Assembly: GCF_900103665.1 (NCBI RefSeq)
Contig: NZ_FNGY01000009.1
Span: forward strand, 62,001-126,000
DNA from: Pedobacter steynii
Lineage (GTDB): Bacteria > Bacteroidota > Bacteroidia > Sphingobacteriales > Sphingobacteriaceae
Length of the DNA stretch: 64,000 nucleotides
Direction of reading: 5' to 3'
Shown: positions 1-8,360 of the stretch, piece by piece
Numbering within the stretch: position 1 is the stretch's first letter
Layout: every line of letters begins with the position of its first letter
Notes under the pieces: model-generated
What the model was told of the DNA's origin: nothing
The model's input: only the letters and a program-made list of their open reading frames with translations
Databases searched by the model: none
Program-made: the position numbers and the translations under genes

Positions 1-521
1 TTTTGCCAAAACATTTCAGCATCGATCAGCTTTTCTTTTTGCGCATATCAGGCGAGATAAAAAAAGATGAATTTGAAATCACCAAAGAATTACACCTTTC
101 TCAGCTACACAATCCTCATGCGAATGCCACTCATGAGCACTATTGTCGCCGATGGGTTTCTATCAATTCCCTGAAACATACAGCGAACCTGGTTGCAGCC
201 AAAAAGTACAAACACCCCATTGTTGAAGCACAAATATCCCAATACTGGCAGACACATAACCGTTATCTATGTATTTCCATTTCAAAACCGACAGGAAAAG
301 GGAATGAAATGATCAGTGTGACGCTCGGATTATTGATAGATCAGAAGCTCCTTCAGGCGATGTCATTTGTAAATGATGCCGCTATTCCCGTAAAGACAGT
401 ACACACCACCTGCGAACGCTGCGGAATTATGGATTGCCTGGAAAGAGCAGCCCCACCAACTGAAATCCTGAGAGAACAAAAACAGGAAAAGATCAATAAT
501 GCATTAAAACAACTTCAATAA
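1..521 (+). CDS. C-terminal part of an XRE/ImmA-IrrE type transcriptional regulator (cut by window edge)
   Basis: The frame is open at the left edge; 172 codons are visible and no convincing start codon is inside. The C-terminus carries a cysteine cluster, CERCGIMDCLERAAPP, at about residues 138-153 of the visible part. This resembles the tail of regulators with an N-terminal HTH, an ImmA/IrrE region and a DUF2083-like C-terminal domain, which are linked to fatty-acid or acyl-CoA metabolism in other phyla. The HTH itself would lie upstream and is not visible, so the family call rests on the tail motif alone. The next gene starts 6 bases after the stop, so the two may be co-transcribed. Confidence 0.45.
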   Translation, partial: LPKHFSIDQLFFLRISGEIKKDEFEITKELHLSQLHNPHANATHEHYCRRWVSINSLKHTANLVAAKKYKHPIVEAQISQYWQTHNRYLCISISKPTGKGNEMISVTLGLLIDQKLLQAMSFVNDAAIPVKTVHTTCERCGIMDCLERAAPPTEILREQKQEKINNALKQLQ

Positions 522-527
522 TAAAGA

Positions 528-1223
528 ATGAACCTTTATAAAACCATCTTGTTCTTCTTTCTGACCCTCGCTATAACTCCAGTCGTAAATGCCCAAAACA
601 AGGTAATATTTAAAGAAAATTTCAGAAAAAATGACCTCCGGAAAAATTGGCTGAGCTTAAATGGGGACTGGAATGTTAAAGATTCAGGCATCCAGGGAAA
701 CAAAGATGCAAACTGGGCTATCCTACTCTGCAACAAGCCTCTTTCTGAAAATTACATCCTTACGTTCTCTTCGTTGGCGGAACCAGGAACCTATTTATTT
801 GAAGTCATGCTCAATCTGAATCAAAATAAATTCCTGGGCATTTTGCTAAATCAGTTTGAGAACAGGGTCTCCATTGAGGATCGTGGCCTATTTGCCAATC
901 TAGATATGACAGGAAGTTTCATTCACAGTGTTGGCCATATTGGCACCATGCCTAAAGTAGAAAGACCTAAAGAACACACCTGGCAGGACTGGAAAATACA
1001 AAGAGCCGGAAATGAATTCTTTATATGGATCAACAACCAAGCAATTACTTCATTTAGAGATGCTACGGGCTTTGTGAAGCCAAAAGGGCAATTTGGTTTT
1101 GCGATAAACGGCAAGGCTTCTATTAGACACGTAAAACTGATAAAAACAAAAGGAGAAAGCTCAGTCCCTCCTAAAGATTTCAAAGGAAAACCACGGATCA
1201 AGCCCTTCTTTGTTTTTGAATAG
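528..1223 (+). CDS. secreted protein with concanavalin/glucanase-like (DUF1080-like) fold
   Basis: 231 aa. An N-terminal signal peptide (hydrophobic core FFFLTLAITPV, cleavage likely after VNAQ, about residue 23) sends it to the periplasm or outside. The rest is a beta-rich module with Trp and Gly patterns (NWLSLNGDWNVKD near residue 40, FFIWINNQAI near residue 165, GQFGFAINGKASIRHVKL near residues 187-204). This is typical of DUF1080 / family-16-like glucanase folds that bind or cleave sugars. No clear catalytic acid pair can be assigned, so an enzymatic role is not claimed. It sits 6 bases behind the regulator fragment. The end is rich in Lys and Pro. Confidence 0.55.
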   Translation: MNLYKTILFFFLTLAITPVVNAQNKVIFKENFRKNDLRKNWLSLNGDWNVKDSGIQGNKDANWAILLCNKPLSENYILTFSSLAEPGTYLFEVMLNLNQNKFLGILLNQFENRVSIEDRGLFANLDMTGSFIHSVGHIGTMPKVERPKEHTWQDWKIQRAGNEFFIWINNQAITSFRDATGFVKPKGQFGFAINGKASIRHVKLIKTKGESSVPPKDFKGKPRIKPFFVFE

Positions 1224-2095
1224 CATTCATTTTTATCGGCATCTTTGTGCCATAAGTGAGGCTTCTCCATAACCATTCTATCGGTCCGTAAAGAAACCTG
1301 TTCATCCAAAAGTTACTAAAGAATACCTGAAAAACATACAACCCAATGGCCAAAAAGAAACCGGCAACGGGGCTGATTTTGCCATAGAGCCCCAATCCAA
1401 AGCTATAAAAAAGCAGGACACAAATCACAGATTGCAGGATGTAATTCGTAGCCGCCATGCGTCCTACTGCAGCAAATGGCGCTAGAATTCGCTGTCCTGA
1501 TGCTTTTTGCAACAACAAAAGTACCGCACAAACATAAAAGATTCCCAGCGCTGAACCTCCGATATAACTGCCTAAAAATTGCATGATGTTATAGACTGCA
1601 CTATCGTGTGGCATTCCAAGACAAACCAATCCTGCAAGCGCTACAGGTAAGCCAATAGTCAGACTAACTAAAAATATGGTCCTGATTTTCGCCAAATGCT
1701 CCGGAAGTTGATTGAAAATCTCCTGCTAGCCGGCATAAGTTCCAAATAAAAACATCGCCATACCAAATGAAATAACTATGAACAAGACCGATCAGTAGCA
1801 GGATGAGCAAACGCCTGATAAACAATCGAACCGGCCGTTGTTCTTTCTTTTCTGCGCGGGCGATAAAAATCATAAATCCTAGTCCGAACAGAAAGGAAAA
1901 CATGGAAATAAATTTCCCTTCGCCTACAAAATTAATCAGCATGACCATCAGCTGATCGGTCCAGTCTGGCCAGGCATCCATCGGATCCGTATACAGTGCA
2001 GGAAAAGAAAATAGCCCCATATTCACTATTAAAATACCGAATAAGGCGATTCCGCGTATGATATCCAGTTCAGCAATTCTCTTTGTTATTTGCAT
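1198..2095 (-). pseudogene. broken DUF418 (YeiB-like) membrane protein gene
   Basis: Two reading frames together match one DUF418 protein. The 5' part (start ATG 2095, MQITKRIAELDIIRGIALFG) holds the first membrane helices up to HSYFIWYGD. The 3' part in another frame holds the C-terminal domain (GRMAATNYILQSVICVLLFY). DUF418 proteins are usually near 400 aa, but the two parts span only about 300 codons, so roughly 80-100 codons of the middle are missing. At the junction (about 1730-1760) the frame changes. Read in the C-terminal frame, the sequence gives MAMFLFGTYAG, then a TAG stop, then QEIFNQLPEHLAKIRTI. This is a deletion plus frameshift plus stop, so no full product is possible. It ends 58 bases from the Crp-family gene on the same strand. 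Confidence 0.75.
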
Positions 2096-2153
2096 GAACC
2101 AAATGTAAAAAGAGCCTGAAAGTGGCCAATTGACATTTGTCAAAAAAGTAAGA

Positions 2154-2717
2154 TTAACCCCGAATACGGCTTAAAGTTTCCTTTGTGATGCCCAGATAAG
2201 AAGCAATATAACCCAACTGAACCCTCTGAATGATGTAAGGATATTTTTTAATCAGCAAGGCATAACGCTCCTTCGCATCATTAAACTGCAGGCTATACAA
2301 CCTTTCTTCGAGCCAGATGGCATAGGCCTCAACACTTAGCAACCACATTTTTTCAACCTCCGGAAATTGCTGACGAAGCTGAAAAAGATCATTAAAGCTG
2401 ATCAGCTCCATCACCGCATCTTCTAATATTTCAAAAGTTTCATAAGCAGGAACACCACGCGTTGCACTTTCCAGAGAAAAAACGGGATCTCCATCGAAGC
2501 AGAAAGAAGTGGTCACCTCTTTTCCGTCCCTGAGGTAATACCCCCTGGCAATGCCGCTGATCATGAAATAACAATAACGACAAGCCGTTCCGGGCTCTCT
2601 GAGGTGCTCCCCTTTTTTAAAAGCTTTCTTTCTTGCGAAGGCTGAATACGCTCTTCTCAGCGCTGAATTTTTTAAGGATTTTAGGAGTAAGTCCCTAATT
2701 TGTTCTTCCTGATCCAT
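2154..2717 (-). CDS. Crp/Fnr-family transcriptional regulator
   Basis: 187 aa. The N-terminal two thirds is a cyclic-nucleotide-binding-type beta roll (FKKGEHLREPGTACRYCYFM, about residues 33-52, then GIARGYYL). The C-terminus is a shortened HTH (LGYIASYLGITKETLSRIR). This layout is usual for Bacteroidota Crp-like regulators, whose ligand is mostly unknown. The ATG at 2717 (MDQEEQIRDLL) is chosen over a TTG nine codons upstream because it is a standard start and matches the usual family length. It lies directly upstream of the broken DUF418 gene on the same strand and may once have been its operon partner. Confidence 0.8.
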   Translation of the reverse strand: MDQEEQIRDLLLKSLKNSALRRAYSAFARKKAFKKGEHLREPGTACRYCYFMISGIARGYYLRDGKEVTTSFCFDGDPVFSLESATRGVPAYETFEILEDAVMELISFNDLFQLRQQFPEVEKMWLLSVEAYAIWLEERLYSLQFNDAKERYALLIKKYPYIIQRVQLGYIASYLGITKETLSRIRG

Positions 2718-2761
2718 ATTCAAAATAAGTGGATTGTGTGCCAATTTAAGAGATGAAAAAC

Positions 2762-2797
2762 AAAAAAGGCTTTAAACATAATGTTTAAAGCCTTTTT
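2762..2797. terminator. bidirectional rho-independent terminator
   Basis: A long hairpin in which AAAAAGGCTTTAAACAT pairs with ATGTTTAAAGCCTTTTT, with A- and T-runs on both flanks. It lies between tRNA-Ser (minus strand, ending at 2819) and the upstream region of the Crp gene, so it most likely terminates the tRNA transcript. Confidence 0.75.
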
Positions 2798-2818
2798 GTC
2801 GCGTTTTGCTTAAATCTG

Positions 2819-2906
2819 CGGAGAGAGAGGGATTCGAACCCTCGATACCCTTTTGAGGTATACACACTTTCCAGGCGTGCTCCTTCAACCACTCGGACAC
2901 CTCTCC
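2819..2906 (-). tRNA. tRNA-Ser (anticodon GGA)
   Basis: An 88-base class II tRNA on the minus strand. The acceptor stem starts GGAGAGG and pairs with TCTCTCC, with one G-T wobble. The D region is GTGTCCGAGTGG. The anticodon loop CTGGAAA gives anticodon GGA, which reads UCC/UCU. A long variable arm follows, and the T arm is GAGGGTTCGAATCCCTC. The discriminator base is G and CCA is not encoded. The long variable arm and G discriminator are typical of serine tRNAs. Confidence 0.95.
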
Positions 2907-2953
2907 TTTTTGCGGATTGCAAAAGTAGAAAAAAAATTGAATGCTACAGCATT

Positions 2954-4384
2954 TTAATCAATAACTGTAATTTTTAACATATTGGTCTTTCCTTTTCTTT
3001 CCATTGGAATGGCCGCCGTGTTGATAATTACATCACCTTTCTTGATCATTTTATGCTTTTTAAGCAGATTATTCACGTCCTGAATGGTTTCATCAGTACT
3101 TTCAAATTTATCGTAATAGAAGCCCTGAACACCCCATAGTAAACTCACTGTGTTTAACAGTGCAAGGTTACTGGTGAAAATATAAGTCAGCGCCTTAGGC
3201 CTGTGGCTGGAGATCTCAAAAGCAGTATAACCACTTAAAGTCATCGACACAATACCCACTGCATTCGTTTGTTTTGACAAGAAGCAGGCAGTATCACAAA
3301 TCGCATCACTCAGGAAGCTCTCAGACTTAGGTTTAAGGAACTTTTCCGGGTGGAATGGATAATTGTTTACCTCGATGTTCTGGATGATTTTCTGCATCGT
3401 TTCTATCACAATCAGTGGGAATTCACCTACTGAAGTTTCACCACTTAGCATCACTGCATCTGCTCCGTCAAGCACTGAATTGGCCACGTCATTCACCTCA
3501 GCACGTGTTGGCCTAGGCGTAGTGATCATACTTTCCAGCATTTGGGTTGCAATAATTACCGGTTTAGAAGCCGCCCGACATTTCTGAACGATCATTTTTT
3601 GCAACAATGGAACTTCTTCCATCGGCATTTCAACTCCAAGGTCACCACGGGCAACCATAATTCCGTCTGATACCGCAATGATTTCATCAATATTAGCAAT
3701 TGCCTCAGGTTTTTCGATTTTAGCGATTACACGGGCAGTTTTACCTCTTTGTCTGATGATATCTTTCAGTTCTACAATGTCTTCAGCGTTACGAACAAAA
3801 GAAAGTCCGATCCATTCTACATCGTTTTCAAGAACAAACTCTAAATTTTTACGGTCTTCAACAGTAAGTGAAGGGATGGAAACCTTAGTATTTGGAAGGT
3901 TTACCCCTTTTCTTGAAGTCAGAATACCACCATGAACAATCTCACAAACCACTTCGTCAACAAGGTTAGTTTCGATCACGCGCATCTGCAGTTTACCATC
4001 ATCCAAAAGGATAATTTCGCCTGCTTTTACGTCCTTAGGAAAGGTGTCATAAGTGATGTAAATACGCTCTTCATTACCGATACATTCTTTGGTCGTGATG
4101 ACCGTCCTATTTCCGTTAACTAAATGAATACCACCATCTTTCACCATTCCAATCCTAATCTTAGGACCTTGTAAATCAGCAAGAATACCTACGTTATAAT
4201 TGTGTTTTTTATTAAGACTGCGGATGGTATCCAGGACCTCCTGGTGATCTGCCTGAGAACCGTGTGAAAAATTTAATCTGCACACGTCCAGTCCGGCGTT
4301 AAACATACTAAATAAAACTTCTGGTTTAGCTGAAGCAGGACCGAGCGTCGCTACGATTTTTGTTCTAGAATGAAATGGTTTCAT
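2954..4384 (-). CDS. pyk: pyruvate kinase
   Basis: 476 aa, full length. It transfers phosphate from phosphoenolpyruvate to ADP, the last step of glycolysis in the cytoplasm. The N-terminal TKIVATLGPAS block, the NFSHGS motif (about residue 39), the ADLQGPKIRIG block, the metal/substrate site IAKIEKPEAI with following ARGDLGVEMP (about residues 220-253), and ATQMLESMI are all present. The C-terminal domain is of the shorter type. The start ATG 4384 agrees with the conserved N-terminus. A strong Bacteroidota promoter with an internal palindrome lies about 100 bases upstream. Confidence 0.97.
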   Translation of the reverse strand: MKPFHSRTKIVATLGPASAKPEVLFSMFNAGLDVCRLNFSHGSQADHQEVLDTIRSLNKKHNYNVGILADLQGPKIRIGMVKDGGIHLVNGNRTVITTKECIGNEERIYITYDTFPKDVKAGEIILLDDGKLQMRVIETNLVDEVVCEIVHGGILTSRKGVNLPNTKVSIPSLTVEDRKNLEFVLENDVEWIGLSFVRNAEDIVELKDIIRQRGKTARVIAKIEKPEAIANIDEIIAVSDGIMVARGDLGVEMPMEEVPLLQKMIVQKCRAASKPVIIATQMLESMITTPRPTRAEVNDVANSVLDGADAVMLSGETSVGEFPLIVIETMQKIIQNIEVNNYPFHPEKFLKPKSESFLSDAICDTACFLSKQTNAVGIVSMTLSGYTAFEISSHRPKALTYIFTSNLALLNTVSLLWGVQGFYYDKFESTDETIQDVNNLLKKHKMIKKGDVIINTAAIPMERKGKTNMLKITVID

Positions 4385-4486
4385 TTTGGTTATTTAAAAT
4401 TTATATGTACCAACAAAATGAAGGTTTTGATGTCAAAAACCAATGTTGGCCTGGTTATTAATATTTTTTTTCTGATGTTGTAAAAT

Positions 4487-4515
4487 CAAATATAGTGTAT
4501 TTAATACACCTTCAA
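4487..4515 (-). promoter_or_regulatory. pyk promoter with 15-bp palindrome in the spacer
   Basis: On the minus strand the -7 box is TATATTTG (4494-4487), a perfect TAnnTTTG. A TTG (4515-4513) sits 18 bases upstream of it as the -33 element. Most of the spacer is the perfect palindrome GTGTATTTAATACAC (4495-4509). A repressor or activator bound there would act directly on RNA polymerase. The transcript leader to the pyk ATG would be about 95 bases. Confidence 0.6.
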
Positions 4516-4523
4516 TATAAAAT

Positions 4524-4943
4524 TTACATTACCAAATTCTCACGGGACCTCAATTTACGCGGATCTATCTGCGCAGCAACCTGAATATCAGCCAGTTTAT
4601 TCAATCCTGCAAGAATAAAATTAAGGTCTTCTTTGTCAATATACTGATGAATAATCATAAAAAAATCGACCTTATTCATTTCAGGAATTAAAAATCCTTC
4701 GGCATTTCTGTTGTTGATGATATAATATTCAATTTCACCTTGTTCAACAAAAAAATAATACTTGGAAAAAGCCAGCGGGTTCTCATCAATATTGAAGTAA
4801 ACCTCGTGATCATCAATCTTTTCGAAATCAAAATTCAAGCTGGTATTGACCTTGTGACAAAGCACATAATCCTTCAAAGAGGCCGTAATAGCGATTAAAA
4901 CGAAGTCAAGATCTAAGGATAGTTTTAAATAAGTTTTGTTCAA
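4524..4943 (-). CDS. IPExxxVDY family protein
   Basis: 139 aa, of unknown function. The signature LIPEMNKVDFF is present near residue 85, matching the IPExxxVDY family found in Bacteroidota. It is small, acidic and probably cytoplasmic, with no signal peptide or membrane segment. No ATG or GTG is available; the frame begins with TTG at 4943 (MNKTYLKLSLDLDF), which matches the usual family N-terminus. It lies between pyk and acpP and is transcribed away from acpP. Confidence 0.7.
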   Translation of the reverse strand: MNKTYLKLSLDLDFVLIAITASLKDYVLCHKVNTSLNFDFEKIDDHEVYFNIDENPLAFSKYYFFVEQGEIEYYIINNRNAEGFLIPEMNKVDFFMIIHQYIDKEDLNFILAGLNKLADIQVAAQIDPRKLRSRENLVM

Positions 4944-5036
4944 AACACGCTTTTTTAGGGAAATACAAAATTATAAAACTAATTTTACATTGATGTTCAA
5001 AATAAAAACATTAAAATTGGAAGAGAAATAAAAACA

Positions 5037-5067
5037 TTTGAAATGTGTAAATATTTATTTTTCTTTG
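5037..5067 (+). promoter_or_regulatory. probable acpP promoter
   Basis: TTTG (5037-5040) and TTCTTTG (5061-5067) are spaced 20 bases apart, approximating the Bacteroidota -33/-7 pair. The TA of the -7 box is not conserved. The start codon of acpP is 35 bases downstream. Confidence 0.4.
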
Positions 5068-5101
5068 CACTGAATTATTTAACCATTAAATTATAAACAT
5101 T

Positions 5102-5338
5102 ATGTCTGATATTGCTTCAAGAGTTAAGGCTATTATCGTTGAAAAATTAGGTGTGGATGAAAACGAAGTTACACCAGAGGCTTCTTTCACTAACGACTTG
5201 GGTGCGGATTCTTTAGATACAGTAGAACTTATTATGGAGTTCGAAAAAGAATTCAATGTAGCGATTCCTGATGATCAGGCTGAAACTATTGGTACTGTTG
5301 GTCAAGCAATTGCTTACTTAGAGAAAAACGTTAAGTAA
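5102..5338 (+). CDS. acpP: acyl carrier protein
   Basis: 78 aa. It carries the growing acyl chain in type II fatty acid synthesis on a phosphopantetheine arm attached to Ser37, inside the canonical DLGADSLDTVELIM motif. The length and acidic helices (MEFEKEFNVAIPDD) are standard. It is followed 28 bases later by fabF, and then rnc: a classic acpP-fabF-rnc order. Confidence 0.97.
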   Translation: MSDIASRVKAIIVEKLGVDENEVTPEASFTNDLGADSLDTVELIMEFEKEFNVAIPDDQAETIGTVGQAIAYLEKNVK

Positions 5339-5366
5339 AAATACGGTCTCCGTATAATCCGTATAA

Positions 5367-6620
5367 ATGGAATTAAAAAGAGTAGTAGTTACAGGGTTGG
5401 GTGCGCTCACTCCAATTGGCAATACGATCCCGGAGTTCTGGGATGGTTTGCTGAATGGCGTGAGCGGCGCTGGCCCTATTACAGGTTTTGACACATCAAA
5501 GTTCAAGACGAAGTTTGCATGTGAGCTTAAAAACTTCAATCCTGAAGATTTTTTGGACAAAAAAGAAGCCCGCAAGTTAGATCCATTTGTTCAATACGCT
5601 TTAGTAGCAACAGATGAAGCTGTAAAGGATGGTAATTTTGATTTTTCTCAACTTGACACCAACCGTATAGGCGTTATCTGGGGTTCTGGTATTGGCGGTT
5701 TTAAAACATTTCAGGATGAAATGAAGAACTTCTTTTTAGGCGATGGTACTCCTCGTATAAATCCGTTCTTTATTCCTAAAGTAATCATTGACATCGTCCC
5801 TGGCCATATCTCCATAAAATATGGTTTACGTGGACCCAATTTCGCTACCGTTTCTGCTTGTGCTTCTTCCACCAATGCCATGATTGACGCTTACAACTAT
5901 ATTCGCTTGAATATGTGTGATGTCATCATTAGCGGAGGTTCTGAAGCCATCATCAACGAAGCGGGAATCGGAGGATTTAATGCCATGCATGCCCTTTCGA
6001 CCAGAAATGATGATCCAAAAACTGCCTCCAGGCCGTTTGACAAAGACAGAGATGGATTTGTTGCCGGTGAGGGTGCAGGAACGATTATCCTGGAAGAACT
6101 GGAACATGCGAAAAAACGTGGTGCTAAGATTTATGCCGAGTTAGTAGGCGGCGGAATGAGTGCAGATGCCAACCATATTACCGCGCCCCATCCGCAAGGA
6201 CTAGGTGCAAAAATGGTGATGACAAATGCCTTGAATGATGCAGGTTTAACTACCGGAGACATTGACTACATCAACGTCCACGGTACTTCTACCCCACTTG
6301 GAGACATCTCTGAGAGCAGGGCAATTGTCGATTTGTTCGGCGAAGATGCCTACAAATTAAACATCAGTTCGACAAAATCAATGACAGGCCATTTACTTGG
6401 TGCTGCAGGTGCTATTGAAGCGATTGCTGCAATTCTTGCCGTAAAAAACGACATAGTGCCACCAACAATAAATCACTTTACTGATGACCCTGAATTTGAT
6501 CCTAAATTGAACTTCACGTTCAACAAGGCGCAAAAAAGAACCATTCGTGCTGCTCAAAGCAACACTTTTGGCTTCGGCGGTCATAATGCATCTGTGATAT
6601 TCAAAAAGTACGAAGAATAA
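5367..6620 (+). CDS. fabF: 3-oxoacyl-[acyl-carrier-protein] synthase II
   Basis: 417 aa. It condenses malonyl-ACP with acyl-ACP in fatty acid elongation. The thiolase-fold active-site Cys is at about residue 165 (SACASSTNAM). The two catalytic His are in NVHGTSTP and in SMTGHLLGAAG. The start MELKRVVVTGLGALTPIG is the usual FabF N-terminus. It is co-transcribed with acpP; a hairpin follows before rnc. Confidence 0.97.
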   Translation: MELKRVVVTGLGALTPIGNTIPEFWDGLLNGVSGAGPITGFDTSKFKTKFACELKNFNPEDFLDKKEARKLDPFVQYALVATDEAVKDGNFDFSQLDTNRIGVIWGSGIGGFKTFQDEMKNFFLGDGTPRINPFFIPKVIIDIVPGHISIKYGLRGPNFATVSACASSTNAMIDAYNYIRLNMCDVIISGGSEAIINEAGIGGFNAMHALSTRNDDPKTASRPFDKDRDGFVAGEGAGTIILEELEHAKKRGAKIYAELVGGGMSADANHITAPHPQGLGAKMVMTNALNDAGLTTGDIDYINVHGTSTPLGDISESRAIVDLFGEDAYKLNISSTKSMTGHLLGAAGAIEAIAAILAVKNDIVPPTINHFTDDPEFDPKLNFTFNKAQKRTIRAAQSNTFGFGGHNASVIFKKYEE

Positions 6621-6637
6621 GAATTAGTTTCTGTATA

Positions 6638-6671
6638 AGGAGACTAATTTGGTTAGTCTCCTATAATTTTT
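6638..6671 (+). terminator. hairpin with T-rich tail between fabF and rnc (terminator or attenuator)
   Basis: AGGAGACTAA (6638-6647) pairs perfectly with TTAGTCTCCT (6653-6662) around a 5-base loop and is followed by ATAATTTTT. It would end or weaken the acpP-fabF transcript before rnc. The tail, TAATTTTTG, also resembles a -7 box for rnc. Confidence 0.6.
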
Positions 6672-6681
6672 GTAACAATTA

Positions 6682-7410
6682 ATGCCATTATTCGACCTGT
6701 ATAAGCTTTATTTTTCAACAGATAAGGTCTTTATAAAAAAGCTAAAAAACATTTTAGGCTTTGTTCCTGGAAATACTGTTTTATACAAAATGGCATTCAG
6801 GCACAGATCTGTGGCAAAAGTTCTGAAGAACGGAAGCAGAAGCAGCAATGAACGTCTTGAATTCCTCGGGGATGCCATTCTGGGCTCTGTAATTGCCGAA
6901 TTATTGTTTAAGAGTTATCCCTATAAAGAAGAAGGTTTTCTAACGGAAATGCGTTCCAAAATTGTAAACAGGGTAAATTTAAACCAGCTGGCCCGAAAGA
7001 TGGGCTTCGACCAGTTGATGGTTTTTGACCAGAAAGCGGTAAACATCCAAACCAAACATCATTCGATGCTTGGCGATGCGTTTGAAGCATTAATAGGGGC
7101 AGTATATCTGGACAAAGGGTATAATTTCACCAAAGATTTCCTCCTTAAAAGAATCATTAAGCCTTATATCGATATCCATACACTGGAACTTACTGAAACC
7201 AATTTCAAAAGTAAGCTGATCGAATGGTGTCAGCGCCAGGGGAAAGACATTTCCTTTGACATGGTGCAAAATAGTGAAGGCGAAAGCGCTAAGCTATTCA
7301 CGATCAGTGCTGTTGTGGAAGGAGAAAGCTATGGATTAGGCCGCGATTACAATAAAAAGAACGCGGAGAAACTTGCAGCTGAAAAAGCCTGTGAAGCGTT
7401 GTCCATTTAA
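6682..7410 (+). CDS. rnc: ribonuclease III
   Basis: 242 aa. An endonuclease for double-stranded RNA that processes rRNA and structured transcripts. The RNase III signature NERLEFLGDAIL is near residue 58, and the second acidic site is in GDAFEALIGAVYLD. The C-terminus is a double-stranded RNA-binding domain (FTISAVVEGESYGLGRDYNKK and the Lys/Ala-rich end). ATG 6682 gives a family-like N-terminal extension. It stands downstream of fabF, separated by the hairpin. Confidence 0.95.
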   Translation: MPLFDLYKLYFSTDKVFIKKLKNILGFVPGNTVLYKMAFRHRSVAKVLKNGSRSSNERLEFLGDAILGSVIAELLFKSYPYKEEGFLTEMRSKIVNRVNLNQLARKMGFDQLMVFDQKAVNIQTKHHSMLGDAFEALIGAVYLDKGYNFTKDFLLKRIIKPYIDIHTLELTETNFKSKLIEWCQRQGKDISFDMVQNSEGESAKLFTISAVVEGESYGLGRDYNKKNAEKLAAEKACEALSI

Positions 7411-7415
7411 ACTTC

Positions 7416-8129
7416 TTATTTTTTTCCCAACGTATCCGTGTATTTCTTATAGGAATCTTTAATGTATTTTATGGCGTCGTACTCCGCCCAATTTCTGGAT
7501 TTTTCATAATCAGGCCGGTAATCCAACATAAACTTTTCGAGATCTTTACCTTTCAGGTCTACTGTATTCTGAATCAGATATTCATTAAAAAAGCCATCTA
7601 CCTGCGATTGCTTGATCTCATTGTCATAGTATCGGCCAAACCTTCTTGCATTTCCAGGCGTACGACCAAATAACTCGTAAAAAGCCGTTAATGGCTGGAA
7701 GAAATAGGCCAGTACCGGAGGTTTTCCCTGATAAAAGGAACCGCTTCTTTTAAAATCTCTTTTGACATCATTCAGTTCCTGCTTTTTTGTTTGCCCCTTA
7801 ATATTAACCTCTCTCAACGTCGTCCCCCTCGATAAATACACCGATACATCTGCCGTGGTGAAAACACCCACTTCTTCATCAGAAAACTCGCTTCTTACCA
7901 CTAAAAGACTATCTCCTACGACTGCTCTGATCTGAAATAACCCCAAATCGCTGGTAGACACGGTAAATCCATTTCGCTTATTGGTGACCTGAGCAAACTG
8001 TATCCGGTTATTTGTTCCGCGTTCTTTTACAACCCCTCTAAGTAAAAACTCCTTTTGGGAGAAGGCAGCGGGCGTAAAAGAGAAGAAAAACACACCGAAT
8101 GCCAATGTGATGAGATGATGAGGCTTCAT
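7416..8129 (-). CDS. secreted protein with carboxypeptidase-regulatory-like domain
   Basis: 237 aa. A signal peptide (ITLAFGVFFFSFTPAAFSQ) is followed by a domain starting LLRGVVKERGTNNRIQFAQV, the usual start of a CarboxypepD_reg-like beta sandwich (about residues 28-105). The C-terminal half is unassigned, rich in Phe, Tyr and Lys, and probably extracytoplasmic. ATG 8129 is chosen over an upstream TTG because it places the signal peptide at the N-terminus. Its stop faces the rnc stop 5 bases away. Function unknown; such domains often occur in outer-membrane-associated proteins. Confidence 0.6.
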   Translation of the reverse strand: MKPHHLITLAFGVFFFSFTPAAFSQKEFLLRGVVKERGTNNRIQFAQVTNKRNGFTVSTSDLGLFQIRAVVGDSLLVVRSEFSDEEVGVFTTADVSVYLSRGTTLREVNIKGQTKKQELNDVKRDFKRSGSFYQGKPPVLAYFFQPLTAFYELFGRTPGNARRFGRYYDNEIKQSQVDGFFNEYLIQNTVDLKGKDLEKFMLDYRPDYEKSRNWAEYDAIKYIKDSYKKYTDTLGKK

Positions 8130-8349
8130 TATATATAGATTTTTTGTAAACTTAACCAATGTTTCCCAATCAAATAAGTTAAAAAAAGTTAAAACGACCA
8201 GGGGAACTGTGTTTTTTACAACAAAGTAAAACTGAAAAAGTTACTCCTTTTTTCTAATTCCCGGCTAAATGTGGCATTAAAAAAACAAAGCCGGCCACGT
8301 TCTGTACATCATTAAGCAACATAGGTTTAATCATTTTAACAATAAATTA

Positions 8350-8357
8350 TATCTTTG
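8350..8357 (+). promoter_or_regulatory. -7 box of the yicC-gmk-nadD operon
   Basis: TATCTTTG lies only 3 bases upstream of the yicC ATG (8361). If this box is used, transcription would begin at or within a few bases of the start codon, giving a leaderless message. Confidence 0.55.
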
Positions 8358-8360
8358 CAC

